Shown: positions 30,219 through 41,179 of the stretch, piece by piece
Numbering within the stretch: the stretch's first letter is position 1
How the letters are laid out: every line of letters begins with the position of its first letter
DNA from: Hysterangium stoloniferum
Lineage: Eukaryota > Basidiomycota > Agaricomycetes > Hysterangiales > Hysterangiaceae
NCBI GenBank assembly: GCA_015178975.1
Contig: WHVD01000006.1
Location: forward strand, 434,001-498,000
Length of the DNA stretch: 64,000 nucleotides
Reading direction: 5' to 3'
Notes under the pieces: generated by a model
Database searches by the model: none
Told to the model about the DNA's origin: nothing
What the model saw: the letters and a program-made list of their open reading frames with translations, nothing else
Position numbers and translations under genes: made by a program

Positions 30219-32002
30219 GGCCCCTGACAAGGGCAAGGATGTTGAAAATTCCCCCATCTAATGATCGACCGCCACTTTTGGATCCTGCCTCTGAGTATTT
30301 AGCAATCACTTTAGAAAGATTGATGAATCATATGCTCGGAGAAGGCAAAAAGAAAGATCCAGAATCTCCATGGTCAAAAGTCAATGCTCCAGAGCCCTTC
30401 ACGGGTTCCAACCCAAACAAACTCTCTACTTTCCTCATGCAATGTCACTTCAATTTCCATGATCGATCCGCTGCATTCTCCACAGACTCCCGAAAAGTCA
30501 ACTAAGCACTTTCATACTTGTTGGGATCTGCATTGAAATGGTTCGAACTGGCTTTTAGCAGACTTTCCGAGGAAGAGCTGTTCTGGCTCGAAGATTGGGA
30601 TACTTTTGTTGAGGAGCTTGAAACCAACTTTGGCCTGTATAACCTGACAGGAGAAGCCGAGAACAGTCTCACAAATCTTCATATGAAGGACACACAGCAC
30701 ATCACAGACTATATCGTCCAATTCAATAATCCTGCAGCTCATTGTCAGTGGGGCGATCCTGCTCTCTGCCACCAATTCTACGCCGGTCTGCTGTCCAGCC
30801 TTAAAGACGAAGTCTTGAAAGGAGAAGATGGCAAGCCAAAAACCCTGTCCTGTATGCACCTCAAGGCTCAAAACGCGGACACACGCTATTGGGAACATCA
30901 CACGGAAGTTGCCATGTGTAAAGGGTCGAGTAGTTTACTACTCAATGTGCAATCGTTATCGACTAACGATAGTACGATATACAACCGACTAGTAGTTTGA
31001 AGTGATCAAGTATAGATTACAATTGATCGTTAAGGTGCAATCGGTAAATAATTACAAGAGCAGATCGACCTTGCGGTACGGTCTGATTGCGTAGCTAGCT
31101 GGACGAACGGCCAAGTAGCGGAGAGAAAGTATATATTGTGAGGGAGAGAGAATATTCTAAGAACGTGAACTACGATGGATATTCTTACTGCACGAACCAA
31201 GAGGTAGAAGTCAAGTTGAGTGGTAGTAACTGACTTCAACTGTTTCAGTGCGAAGTGTAGTTACTGTAGATATAGTAAGAGAAATAGAGCGAAGACTAGT
31301 TTCAGACTAGGCCCCGAACCAGTACTTGCATGTGCAGGTGATGGTTGTCGGGGTTGAAAGGTGTCTGAGTTTTTATCCGTGTGACTACTACCTGTGACAT
31401 GTGCATACTTCTTGTGGGCGAGAGCGCCCACAAGCATACATGGACTCTCGAACTAAATAAAGGGGGTTTGACCCATATTTATGAGATATAGAAATAGAAT
31501 AAAAATATAGAACATAAAGAGAATAATGAGATTATAAAGCGGTTAAGGAGTAAGGCTTAGAGCCTTTAACCGCACCTCCTATATGACTTATCCTTCACAC
31601 CATGAGACCTCTGCGGACAAAGTGAACAAGTCCATGGCCAATAAAACCAACAACAACAACAACAACTTGTCAACCAGCAACCAGAACTCCATGCAATCTG
31701 ACAAGAAGAATGATAAAAAGTCTTCTAACAACAACAACAACAACAACAACAAAGTTCAATAGTCCAGCAAGCAAACCGGAAAACCTGACCTCACAGGCAA
31801 ACTCGGACCTGATGGAAAATTGACCCCACAAGAAAGACAATGTCATATGGACAATAACCTCTGTCTCTTGTGCGGGAAACCCAGTCATCGAGTCCTGGAA
31901 TGTCTGCTGGCAAAAGCAAACTCTGCAAAGGGTTGAACAGCCAAGACCTCCACAGAAACCCCGTCAAAGGACAAACCGGCTTCCGACTTGAAAAAAGAGT
32001 GA
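30219..32002 (+). pseudogene. Element 2 gag, 5'-truncated, interrupted by a solo LTR
   Basis: The capsid-like core aligns with element A (PFTGSNPNKLSTFLMQCHFNF, WDTFVEELETNFG, YIVQFNNPAAHCQWGD, LKAQNADTRYWE). It is split by the solo LTR at 30917-31599 and resumes with Asn-rich low complexity and a CCHC knuckle (CLLCGKPSHRVLEC). The frame ends DLKKE and TGA at 32000, directly after an A6 run, as in element A. Stops inside it include TAA at about 30503, TAG at about 31761 and TGA at about 31935. The start is lost; the ATG at 30239 is only the first Met in the open frame. Confidence 0.85.
30917..31599. mobile_element. Solo LTR of a separate family (F), 683 bp
   Basis: Ends TGTAAAGG and CCTTCACA (near-perfect terminal inverted repeats) with the exact target duplication CCATG at 30912-30916 and 31600-31604. 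Two hairpins lie near its start (GAGTAG-TTTA-CTACTC and ATCGTTA-TCGAC-TAACGAT), and an imperfect inverted repeat (GCGGTTAA ... TTAACCGC) near its end. Short terminal repeats of this kind occur in both copia and gypsy LTRs, so the superfamily is unknown. It shares no obvious block with families A to D. Confidence 0.88.
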
Positions 32003-33728
32003 GCAACCCCATGGACTCCACGCAGGTTGGGGGTTGCATTGCCTCTCTGCGCATTCAAGAGTTTACCCATCTCAACACATCCGCTCTTTCACATTCTGAT
32101 TCATTTTTTATTAAACTTATGTCTAATATGATTCCGAAATTCGTTTTTTCAGCTCTTATAGATTCCGGCTCAACTCATTGTTTTCTAGATACAAAATTCA
32201 CAAAAAAAAATTTGTTGTCAACTTATCCGATAAATCCCATCAGCCTGATATTGAGAAGTTACATCAAGATATTCTATCGGCAATTCCACTAGACCCGATA
32301 ACTAAAGCACACCTTGACAATCCTGTGGACCCCGATCAACCCTGGTCTCTTGATCAGCATGGTTTCATTAGACTTGACAATCAGATCTATGTACCAGACT
32401 CTGATGGCCTCTGCCTCAGGATCCTTCAGTACAAACATGATCACCCACTCTCCAGACATTTCGGGTACAACAAAACTCTATCATTAATAAGAAGAGAATA
32501 TACTTGGCCTGGACTCCATGGATTCATTAAGCACTATTGTAAATCTTGCACTACTTGTCCCCACTCAAAATCTCAGCAACACAAGCCATACGGCCTTTTG
32601 AAACAACTCCTGGTACTGGAACACCCGCAGAATTCTATTTCTATGGATTTCATTGAACACCTACTGGACTCTGAAGGCTTTTCCACCATTCTAGTCATTG
32701 TTGACAGATTCTCAAAACAAGGTATATTCATTCCTACATATGATACAATTACGTCCGTGCAGTTAGCAGAACTTTTTATTATCCACGTATTTTCCAAGCA
32801 TGGAGTTCCATCCCACATAACTTCCAACTGAGGATCAGAGTTCATATCTCACTTCTTTAGATCCCTCAGGAAATCCTTGGACGTGAAACTACATTTCACG
32901 TCCGGACATCACCCAGAAGGTGACGGACAAACTAAATGTGTCAATCAGACATTGGAACAATATCTCCACATACATATATTGCAATTATCAACAGGACAAT
33001 TGGAAATCCTTGTTACCACTTGCAGAATTTGCTTACAACAATGCACCCTTGGCCACTACTGGTGTTTCCCCGTTCTTTGCAAATAAAGGATATAATCAAA
33101 TATTGCAGTACATCCAGAATGAAATCTCACCTCTGCCCATGCTCAAGAGTTCAACATGGACCTCCACAAGCTCCATGAGGAACTCTGGACTGCAATAAAG
33201 TCTGCCCAAGAGCAATACCAACTTTCAGCAGACAAACACTGGATTCCGCCACCCAACTTCAAGATTGGTGATTGTGTTTTTGTCAAAGTTCAATCCTTCC
33301 AGACTACCTGTCCATCAAAAAAGCTTGCTGAAAAATATTTAGGTCATTTTGAAATTATTGCACAAGTAGGTTCAGTCTCTTGGACCCTACGGCTTCCAGA
33401 TAGCATGTGCACAGTATACCCAGTATTTCATGTTTCTATGTTAGAACCTTGTACTGCTAACACTATCCCGGATCGTGTGCAATCTCCGCCCCCTCCGGTC
33501 ATTATTAATGGAGAATCCAAGTTTGAAATCTCACAAATTTTAGATTCAAAATTCAACAAGTGTCGATGCACTTGTAAACTGCTTTACTTGGTCAAGTGGG
33601 TAGGTTACGAGGGCACCAATGAAGAAACCTCATGGATTTTGGCCATGGAACTCAGTAATGCCATGGAAATCGTTACTGACTTTCATACAGCTTATCCACT
33701 CAAACCCAGACCACTATCTTCTCTCTGA
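31991..33728 (+). pseudogene. Element 2 pol: protease joined to integrase, RT/RNase H deleted
   Basis: After the A6 run the -1 frame reads LEKRVSN as in element A, then protease LIDSGSTHCFLD. At about 32247 the protease (NPISL) passes directly to integrase N-terminal sequence (KLHQDILSAIPLDP), so the RT and RNase H segment is deleted. Integrase keeps a CKSCTTC zinc part and MDFIEHL, but the second Asp reads Asn (32826) followed by a TGA, and the catalytic Glu is Lys (32934). The GPY/F and chromodomain end (VYPVFHVSMLEPC, LLYLVKWVGYEG, stop 33726) is preserved. A frameshift lies near 33130. Confidence 0.88.
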
Positions 33729-33933
33729 CCACACTCCATGGACCCCATGTTACGTTTGGACTCATTTTCATTATTCCCTGTCGCCCTATGTCTCTCTTTG
33801 CTTTTACAGGTTCTGACATGTGTTTCAGGTCCTTCAGCGGACATCCTGCAGACTTTGACTTTTATGATTTTTCATGCTTTACTTTTATTTAAAAAAAAAA
33901 AAAAAGATTATCATCAAGTTTATTTATATTTTC

Positions 33934-34790
33934 TCAGTCTACATTTATGGGGCTATGTTTCTGCCCAACCTCAGCCATCTCTTGAGGAAGCTCCACTACC
34001 TCCGTGGGCACCCCGTCCTCATCCAACCCGGTGTCCTCAGAACTCCTGGCCTGCAGCTCCTCATATATGTACCTGCCGAACTCCACTAAGAACTTCCAAA
34101 ACTCCGAGTGGAGCCCATGGAGTTCATTCACCACTACAATTTGAACTTTGTTGCTCTTCCAGAGCAACTTGTTCTGGGCCTCTATGCCCTTGGTGATCTG
34201 ACCCAAAACCTCATCCAACCTGGAAATCCCATCCAACCCACTGATGTCCTGTGCCATGGACCCCATGGGCTGCTTGTGTACCAGTGAGCACCTTGCTTTG
34301 AGGTGCGCACATTGGTAGCAGCCCGGTCCCCACCTGGACTTTCGGTTGCACTCAGTGTTCTGGTCATTACAACTGGAACACAGTGGGTCATTCCGTGTCA
34401 GTAGGCAGACTGATGCCACCTTTTTTACCTTCTGTTGTTATGGTTAGTTCCCTGGATGTCCCATGGACCCGAGACTTACCTTTTGGGGCTCTCAGGCTCC
34501 CCCTTGGACTCCGATTCGACATCTACTGCCTTGCGCTGAAAAACCAAGTCAGTTAAAGTCGATACATGAAACAGTGGAACTTACCTTTCCCACAGCAACC
34601 ACAGCCCTGTCTGCAGCTGCCCGGGCTTTTTCCACAGCCGCCCACGCAGCCTCCTCCTCATCTCTCTTCCTCTGCCTCTCAGCCTCTTCCTCTGCAGCCA
34701 ATGCCACCTGGTACTCCCTGTCCAGGGCCTCCTCGACCTCCCTGGCCTCCTTCTCCACTTCTTCACATTGTCAGTGCTGTTCCTCTCACT
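33934..34790 (-). pseudogene. Antisense Zn2Cys6-like gene of element 2 (decayed)
   Basis: Same position and strand as the antisense gene of element A. Exon 1 (to about 34585) encodes a Glu/Ala/Arg coiled coil and ends at a GTAAGT donor. A short exon follows (about 34480-34535, after TTTTTCAG), then a second GTAAGT donor. The last frame (34419-33934) has NDPLCSSC and CYQCAHLKARC, giving CX2CX6CX9CX2CX6C, aligned with NDPKCNRC in element A. The simplest splicing of exon 2 to exon 3 is out of phase by one base, so I treat the copy as broken. Confidence 0.65.
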
Positions 34791-35085
34791 GTGCCAAAAT
34801 CTGGGCTGTGCCGAGAGGTGCCCAATATGGAGTGCCTGTGGAGGGCCCAGCGGTTGGCATCAGTCTTCTTGGTGTTGGCTTTGGACCCATTTTTGGCGAA
34901 GATGGGGGAAATAAAGAAGAAGAAATTTCATTTTTTCAAATTTTTATATAGGCTCGTTGCATCTGAACCTTACCTTCCAGATCATGTGACTCTTTGACAC
35001 ATATGTGTAACCGACATGACTTTTGACACATGTGCATAGCTGACAAGAACCTTATCAAGGTCTAGAGCCTCTTTGGGACTTCAGC

Positions 35086-35908
35086 ATAAAGAGAGGATAC
35101 TGTTATGACCAGAATTCCTGCCGGACTCCAGGCACTAACTTATACACACCTGTGCCCTATATGCACCGATTGTCAGTTTACTGGAATACCCGCTGGACTC
35201 CGTACATCAGACTTGTCCACATTCGACTTTGTTACATCATGTATCAGTCACCGGAATACCTGCCAGACTCCATCCTTGTCTATCTCCGACCTTGTCCCAC
35301 ATGTCAGTCACTGGACCCTGCTCAGAAAACCCATTATCCCTCTAACTGAGCCCCATTCCCATTTTAGTCAAATGACCTGTCACGATTTGGACCCTGCTCC
35401 TGCTCCATTTCCCGTTATGGTCTATGATTTGTCACAAGTTGGACTCCACTCCATTCCATCCCATTCCTAATACCAAATTTGGTGTTACTATTCTTGTTTT
35501 ATGTTTTGCTAGTTTCATTTCATTATTACTGGATTTGGTATGTTATTCATTCCACGGTCTATATAGTCTGGCAGATGTTGTACATACAATCCAGTCAGAA
35601 AATCAGCTTAGATTCCCCCCAGTAATCTAATACATTTTCTGCTCTAAACTCCTACTTGAATTACACTGCTCACGCTAGTTGGAGCCCACGGGCTCTGGCG
35701 CATCTATCTCTCTTACCTATCTCGACTCATGACCTCTCAACCCATGACCTCCGACCCACGAACCCCGCCCTGACTCCCCAGGATTCCCATCCGCCTGTCT
35801 GAAATTGGACAACACAATCTTGCGAGGGTGCAGCCTATAAGCTGAAGCCAAGTCCTACCGGATTTCCCACAGGTTTCTCTGGAAACCCACTGTGTACGTA
35901 CCCTAACT
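35086..35908 (+). mobile_element. Polypurine tract and 3' LTR of element 2 (family B)
   Basis: AAAGAGAGGATAC precedes TGTTATGACC at 35101. The LTR contains CTATATAG (TATA-like), the conserved block at 35824-35857 and ends CCCTAACT, one base from the usual TAACA. Confidence 0.8.
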
Positions 35909-37984
35909 CTCAGTCTAGTATGCATGATTGTCATCATGTCACCAGAAATGGTGCAAACATGGGCCATTGACTCCCCTTGGGGCTTTTAGGTGCAGATGAG
36001 CCTCATGAGATGTATAGACCACCCACACTCATAATTACCAATATAAATTACATGCGTCACTTCTGGGAGACCATGGCATGTTCCTTGATTTTTTATATAG
36101 TTATATGTTTTCATTTTGGCTAGATTTACAGTGGTAATAAGAGCAGGTATGTAAGATAGGAGGTAAGTGAGTGCTTAGCAAGATTTCAGGTGGATTTATG
36201 GTGGATTTACCATAGATTTACACATCTGGGTGGCACACTTCCAAATGGTTTTTTGATAAATTGGAGGCTTCAAAAAATTATAATTATAACAAAAAAAAAT
36301 TCTATTCTATACAAAAAACCAATTAGTCTAGTATGAGTTTCATGGTGGCCCTCCCTCAGTCAGTGGTCAAGGCCATGACCATTGCTTATGTATGTACACA
36401 GTGTCAAGAATGGATATACATACACTACCCCACCAACAACAAAGGACCATGACTTCTCCATAAAAAATATCAATTGTTCCCTCGACTTTATCATACCACT
36501 CCAAATGACCATGTCATGATTGAGGACATGGTGGTGGACATCCCCTACTGCACCAGCCCTACCCCATCTCTCTTTCTCTCTCTCTCTCACTTCCTGGCCA
36601 TTCCCACTTGTCAATGGTACTTGTATCACCCATCTCCACTCTCTAAGAGACCATGTTGTGATCGAGGACACAGTGGTGGACATGCCCTACTGCACTGGTC
36701 CCACCCCATCTCTTTTTCTCTCTCTCTCTCCCTCTCTCTCCCTGGTATTCCCACCTGTCATGGTACTCATATTGCCCATCTCCACTCTCCAAGAGACCAC
36801 ATCATTGAGACCTGTCCAATTTTCAATCTACTGGGCCACAAAATGACACCCTTAAGGCCCAAGTTAAGCAGCACCTATGCAAGGATAAGGTGCATGCATT
36901 TGCCCCAAATACAATTTCTTTCAATGATTACCAACCTCTAAAATATAATCACTTCAGTGGCAAAACATATGTATGCAAGGAAAGAAAGATTATTGGATTA
37001 TTGGTGTTCACATGAGAAACAATGTCTGGGATGTAACACCCACCCACCCACCCACCACTACTCATACCACCACCACTACTACTATTGTGAAAGTGAAATG
37101 ATGTTTGGCCCATAACACCTGGCCTATAACACCCTGCCCACCCATCACTAATGATGTCCACCACCACTATCACCAAACCAAGTGATGTCCACAGCATGTA
37201 ACACCCCACCCACCCACCACTACTACTACCACTATTGCCAAATGATGTCCTCAAATGAAAATGGCATGTCCCATGTCTCACCTGGTTCATGTTTGGGGCT
37301 AAATACAGTGTGTCAAACAAAAATTACATTTCCAACCAGTCAGTCAAATGCTAATGCTAATGACCAAGGCCCTCAGGGTCTCTGTTATTCTTGTTGGAGG
37401 ATCTTGAATGTACAATACAAATACCATCACTTCTCTCCTTTGCCTTGGAACCTGATGCACATGCTATATATATAGTGCCAATTTCAAGGTCCACATGAGA
37501 TCAATAGTGTGCCAACAGATGCCATATGGGCTAGAGGACATGATACAACAAGCTTAATTATCTCGAACTAATGTTTCTCAATTCAGATTTCAACACCAAA
37601 ATTGTAATGAGTGCACAGAATGGCAAGAGAATCTACTGGGACATTAACAAGCAAGGGAACAAGTATGGTAAGGCAAGGCAGCAATGGTGCACTATTCTAG
37701 GTCATTTTAGAGACTAAAAACCAGAGACACATATAAAAGAATACAAGTGAGCTGTCAACAAGCTCACCTTGTTGTCATTTCTTCCCTATCTCTTCACTAG
37801 TGGATCACAGGATAGATGTCAATGTATATGGATGAGCCTAGCAGAAAGACACTTTTTAAATGCAAGTCCTTACCATATCACAGGATCTTCACACACCTCC
37901 AGCATCCACCATGAACATTTATCACACTACTCCAATTCAAACCTTGGTGATGTGTCCCCCTCTCTTCCTACCTTTTCACGTCTG
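35909..37984. other. No gene recognised; decayed, repeat-rich DNA
   Basis: CpG-poor and TG/CA-rich, with CT-rich runs, ACCC-rich degenerate repeats at about 37031-37230 and many short spurious frames. I recognise no domain. It is continuous with 38971 onward apart from the LTR at 37985, and may be the inside of a decayed family D element. Confidence 0.5.
36507..36790. repeat. Tandem duplication, two units of about 142 bp
   Basis: Each unit starts GACCATGT.ATGATTGAGGAC-like and includes a CT-rich run. The two copies differ at perhaps 15 per cent of positions. A third copy begins near 36791. Confidence 0.75.
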
Positions 37985-38970
37985 TGTTAAGAGCTGAAAA
38001 CTGACAGATGTCGGCTGGCCGACAGGGACCGAACGGAAGGACTTGGCTTCAGCTTATGTGCTGCACCCTCACAAGTTACCGTCAGGTGTCCTTAAATTTC
38101 GGGCGGGCAAAAACTAGTCCTGTCAAGTAAACCTCTCGGTAAACTACCGATCGGAAACTGAAGGATAAGTTGAGGGTTGGGTTGAGGAGTCGGAGACCAA
38201 GAGTCGGAGGCTGAGGGAGTCAGAGACTGAGAGAGTCGGAGACCGAGAGAGTCAGAGACTGAGACAGTCGGAGACTGAGACAGTCGGAGACTGAGACAGT
38301 CGGAGACTGAGACAGTCGGAAACTGAGACAGTCGGAGACTGAGACAGTCGGAGACTGAGAGTCGGAGATTAGAGGTTGAAGTTGTAAATGTAGGTTGAAT
38401 CGTAAATCGGATGGAGTTGGAATGTGGTGGTCGTGAATAGATAATGGAGTCGGAAATTAGAGGGTATCTAAGTCGATCTAAGTCGATATTCTAAGTTGAT
38501 ATTCTAAGTTGATATTCTGATTGTCTAGTAGTTACATTACAGCGGGTCTTATATACGAGTTATCGGCATCTAGAAACTACTAACTAAGGGAAGAGCGGAA
38601 AACGGCATTGACAAATAAGCTTGACTAGGAACCGGAAGGTTACAATAAGATCGGAAGCCGAGATTTAGCCAAGAGTGGGATTACGAGAAAAGGGAATAGT
38701 CCACAGGCTACAGGTATATATGGGCATATGTGAAACATAGAGTAAAACGGATCATCATAATGAAAGGGGACGTATCAAAGCATAACCAGATGGTAGAGTA
38801 TATTTTGACAGGGGCATAAACGAGGTTTGATCGCCGTGAAGGTATACGTCAGTGTCGGTATTCCGAAGGTTGCTGAAATGATGACTTGATCAATAACTTG
38901 GAACATCGATAGACTGTAGTATTCTCGGAGACCATCGGGTTGCGACATGGGTTACGACACGGTCGTAACA
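37985..38970 (-). mobile_element. Solo LTR, family A, 986 bp
   Basis: Ends TGTTAAGAGCTG and GGTCGTAACA, with the exact target duplication GTCTG (37980-37984 and 38971-38975). It is very similar to 26348-27350, keeps many CpGs, and is therefore younger than its surroundings. Confidence 0.95.
38190..38370. repeat. Minisatellite GTCGGAGACTGAGACA in family A solo LTR
   Basis: Same 16-bp unit as at 26540-26770, about nine copies. Confidence 0.85.
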
Positions 38971-40078
38971 GTCTGTGTGGGACTATAAAGTGGCAATATT
39001 TAACAGTAAGGTGCTTCATGCACTTCTAATTCACATTTTGACTATAAATAGTTGGAACCTGCACTTAAAAGCACTGGAATGGTTCACACTCACCCATTCT
39101 TGTGCCATCCTGTCAATGGACTGGAAGTGACACAGCATGCATGAAACTGGCCTTGGATAGCTGGTAACAAGTGGTATGGACAAGACATGTCAAGGTATGC
39201 CTCATCATTATTCTTTAGTTCACAATACCTCTGACAAGCTGGCAGATCTGGGATTTGACACTCCCTCTTCTCCAAACTAGAACATGTGATCATGAAAAAT
39301 TGGTTCCTCCATTATCTCACTGTGACTATTGACAACTGTCAACACTCAATCAGCCGCTCTGAGACCTAACTGAAGGTGTATGTCCATCTCTGCACTAGCA
39401 TGCTGGATGACCCAGAGAGCAAGAGTATAAGTGATAATGATGACCTAAGTAAGATGAAGTAAATGGTAGTGAGAGTGTAGAAAAGGCCATCCTAATAGGC
39501 TAAGTGATGGATGCAGATATATCAAATTTGAAGGAACATGTAGAATATTATCATCATTTATGTAGTCTTCACTTGCTAAAAATGACACATCCTGCTTCAC
39601 CACTGATACCTGTCTTCAAATCCTTGCCAAACCTGCATGTATCATCAATCCTCTCACTCTCACCTCACACCATGTCATATACCCAGGGTATCCCTAACCC
39701 AACCAGCCACTCCCATTTGAACTTCAGCCTGGCAATATGCAAGGGCAACCAAGTCCCAGTCCACTCTCAAAAAGCACCATGCAGCTTCACAATGGATCAC
39801 CTGACAGCCATCTCATGAGTGACAAGCATAGCAATGGGGAACACAACAATGAAGACAAACATGGAGATAGTAATGTATATTTGGGCTCTCACTCAGAGTT
39901 GGGTTCTGGTGTGAAGATCCATTCCTGGAGACTCCACAGAGTATTCCCTGGAAATAATATCAGGTTCTGAACCATCTTCCAGACTAGTATCAAGATCTGG
40001 AATCCACTGGAACCTAACCCTTATCCTCAAGTACCCTTCACATCCCATTCTGGTATTCTGCCTCAACTAGACACCTCC
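38971..40078. other. 3' internal region flanking a family D LTR
   Basis: No gene recognised. The last 200 bp or so (about 39880-40078) recur in reverse complement at 59488-59640 next to another family D LTR, so this end is internal sequence of the family D element. It ends ACTAGACACCTCC before TGTTATGACC. Confidence 0.6.
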
Positions 40079-40895
40079 TGTTATGACCTGGAACCTGTCA
40101 GACTCTGCCCTTCCCCAATTAGTATCTCCAAGTGTCCTTGGTCATTTCCTGACCTGGACTCTGGCCAGACTCCTGGCATATGATACTTTGGTCTGTGGCC
40201 CAACCTTCACCAGATCATCCTTGTCAATCCTTCTCTATGCCATTGTTACAACTTACCCAGTACCTGTGGCTTTCCCAGAAATATGTACACTTAGTCACTA
40301 TAGTGTTAGAATCCATTTCTGGATATTATTGGATGTCCATGGACATTCCAACTCACTCCCTTTGTTTCCACAATTGGTAACTGACTGGTTGACAGATGTT
40401 CATTCATTTGTTTATTGTTCTTGTTGTATTCCCATTTCGGAATCTTCATCATAATCTGTCTTATTACATATATTTCTAGATTTGTAGTACAATTATTGGA
40501 ACATCTATATAGTCTTCCATAGTCATGTACTTACTTTTTAGTTTTAATCTTGACTTAATTTGTATCTCATTAGCTTTTATCCCTTCTGTCTCTCTGTCTG
40601 CTTGATATCCAGAACTCTCCAGACTCCAGACATCCAGAGCCCCCAGGAACTCCAAGTATCTATAAACACTCTGACAAATATTGACCTCCTGAAATATGGA
40701 CACCTGAGTGAGTGCATGAGGGTGCAGCACATAAGCTGAAGCCAAGTCCATTCTGCACTCTGGTATATATTCCAATACTCCCTGAACTAATCCCTGGAAA
40801 CTCCCCGGACTAATCCTCCAGAACTCTGTGGGCATTTACCAGGAAGTGTCCAGAATATCCACCAGAGAATCTGCCCAGAGATCTGGAACTTAACA
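40079..40895 (+). mobile_element. Family D LTR, 817 bp
   Basis: Starts TGTTATGACCTGG and ends GGAACTTAACA. It contains CTATATAG and the conserved block at about 40718-40749. No target duplication is seen, as expected if one side is internal element sequence. Confidence 0.75.
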
Positions 40896-41179
40896 TCTGG
40901 GATCAGAATCTGAGTTTGAGGGATGTTTACCTCCCACATCACAAGCAAGTCTTTGAGCAGTATCAAGGTGGTTACCGACCCCATCCCCCATCACCTCAAT
41001 CTACTGCTGAAGCATTAATGGCTGTGGCCACTACTCCCACCTCTTCCACACAGTTTCACTTGAAGAAGATATGGTGTTACATAATTAATATATATGTAGA
41101 TTGGATGTATCTTAGATTATAATATATATATGAATTGCCACTTCAAAAAGCCCTTCTACCATTGTCTCAGAGATGAATT

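Noticed and set aside
36360..37320. Several 75-155 aa frames in CT-rich and ACC-rich DNA
   Set aside because: Low complexity, no domains, overlapping on both strands; treated as decayed repeats.
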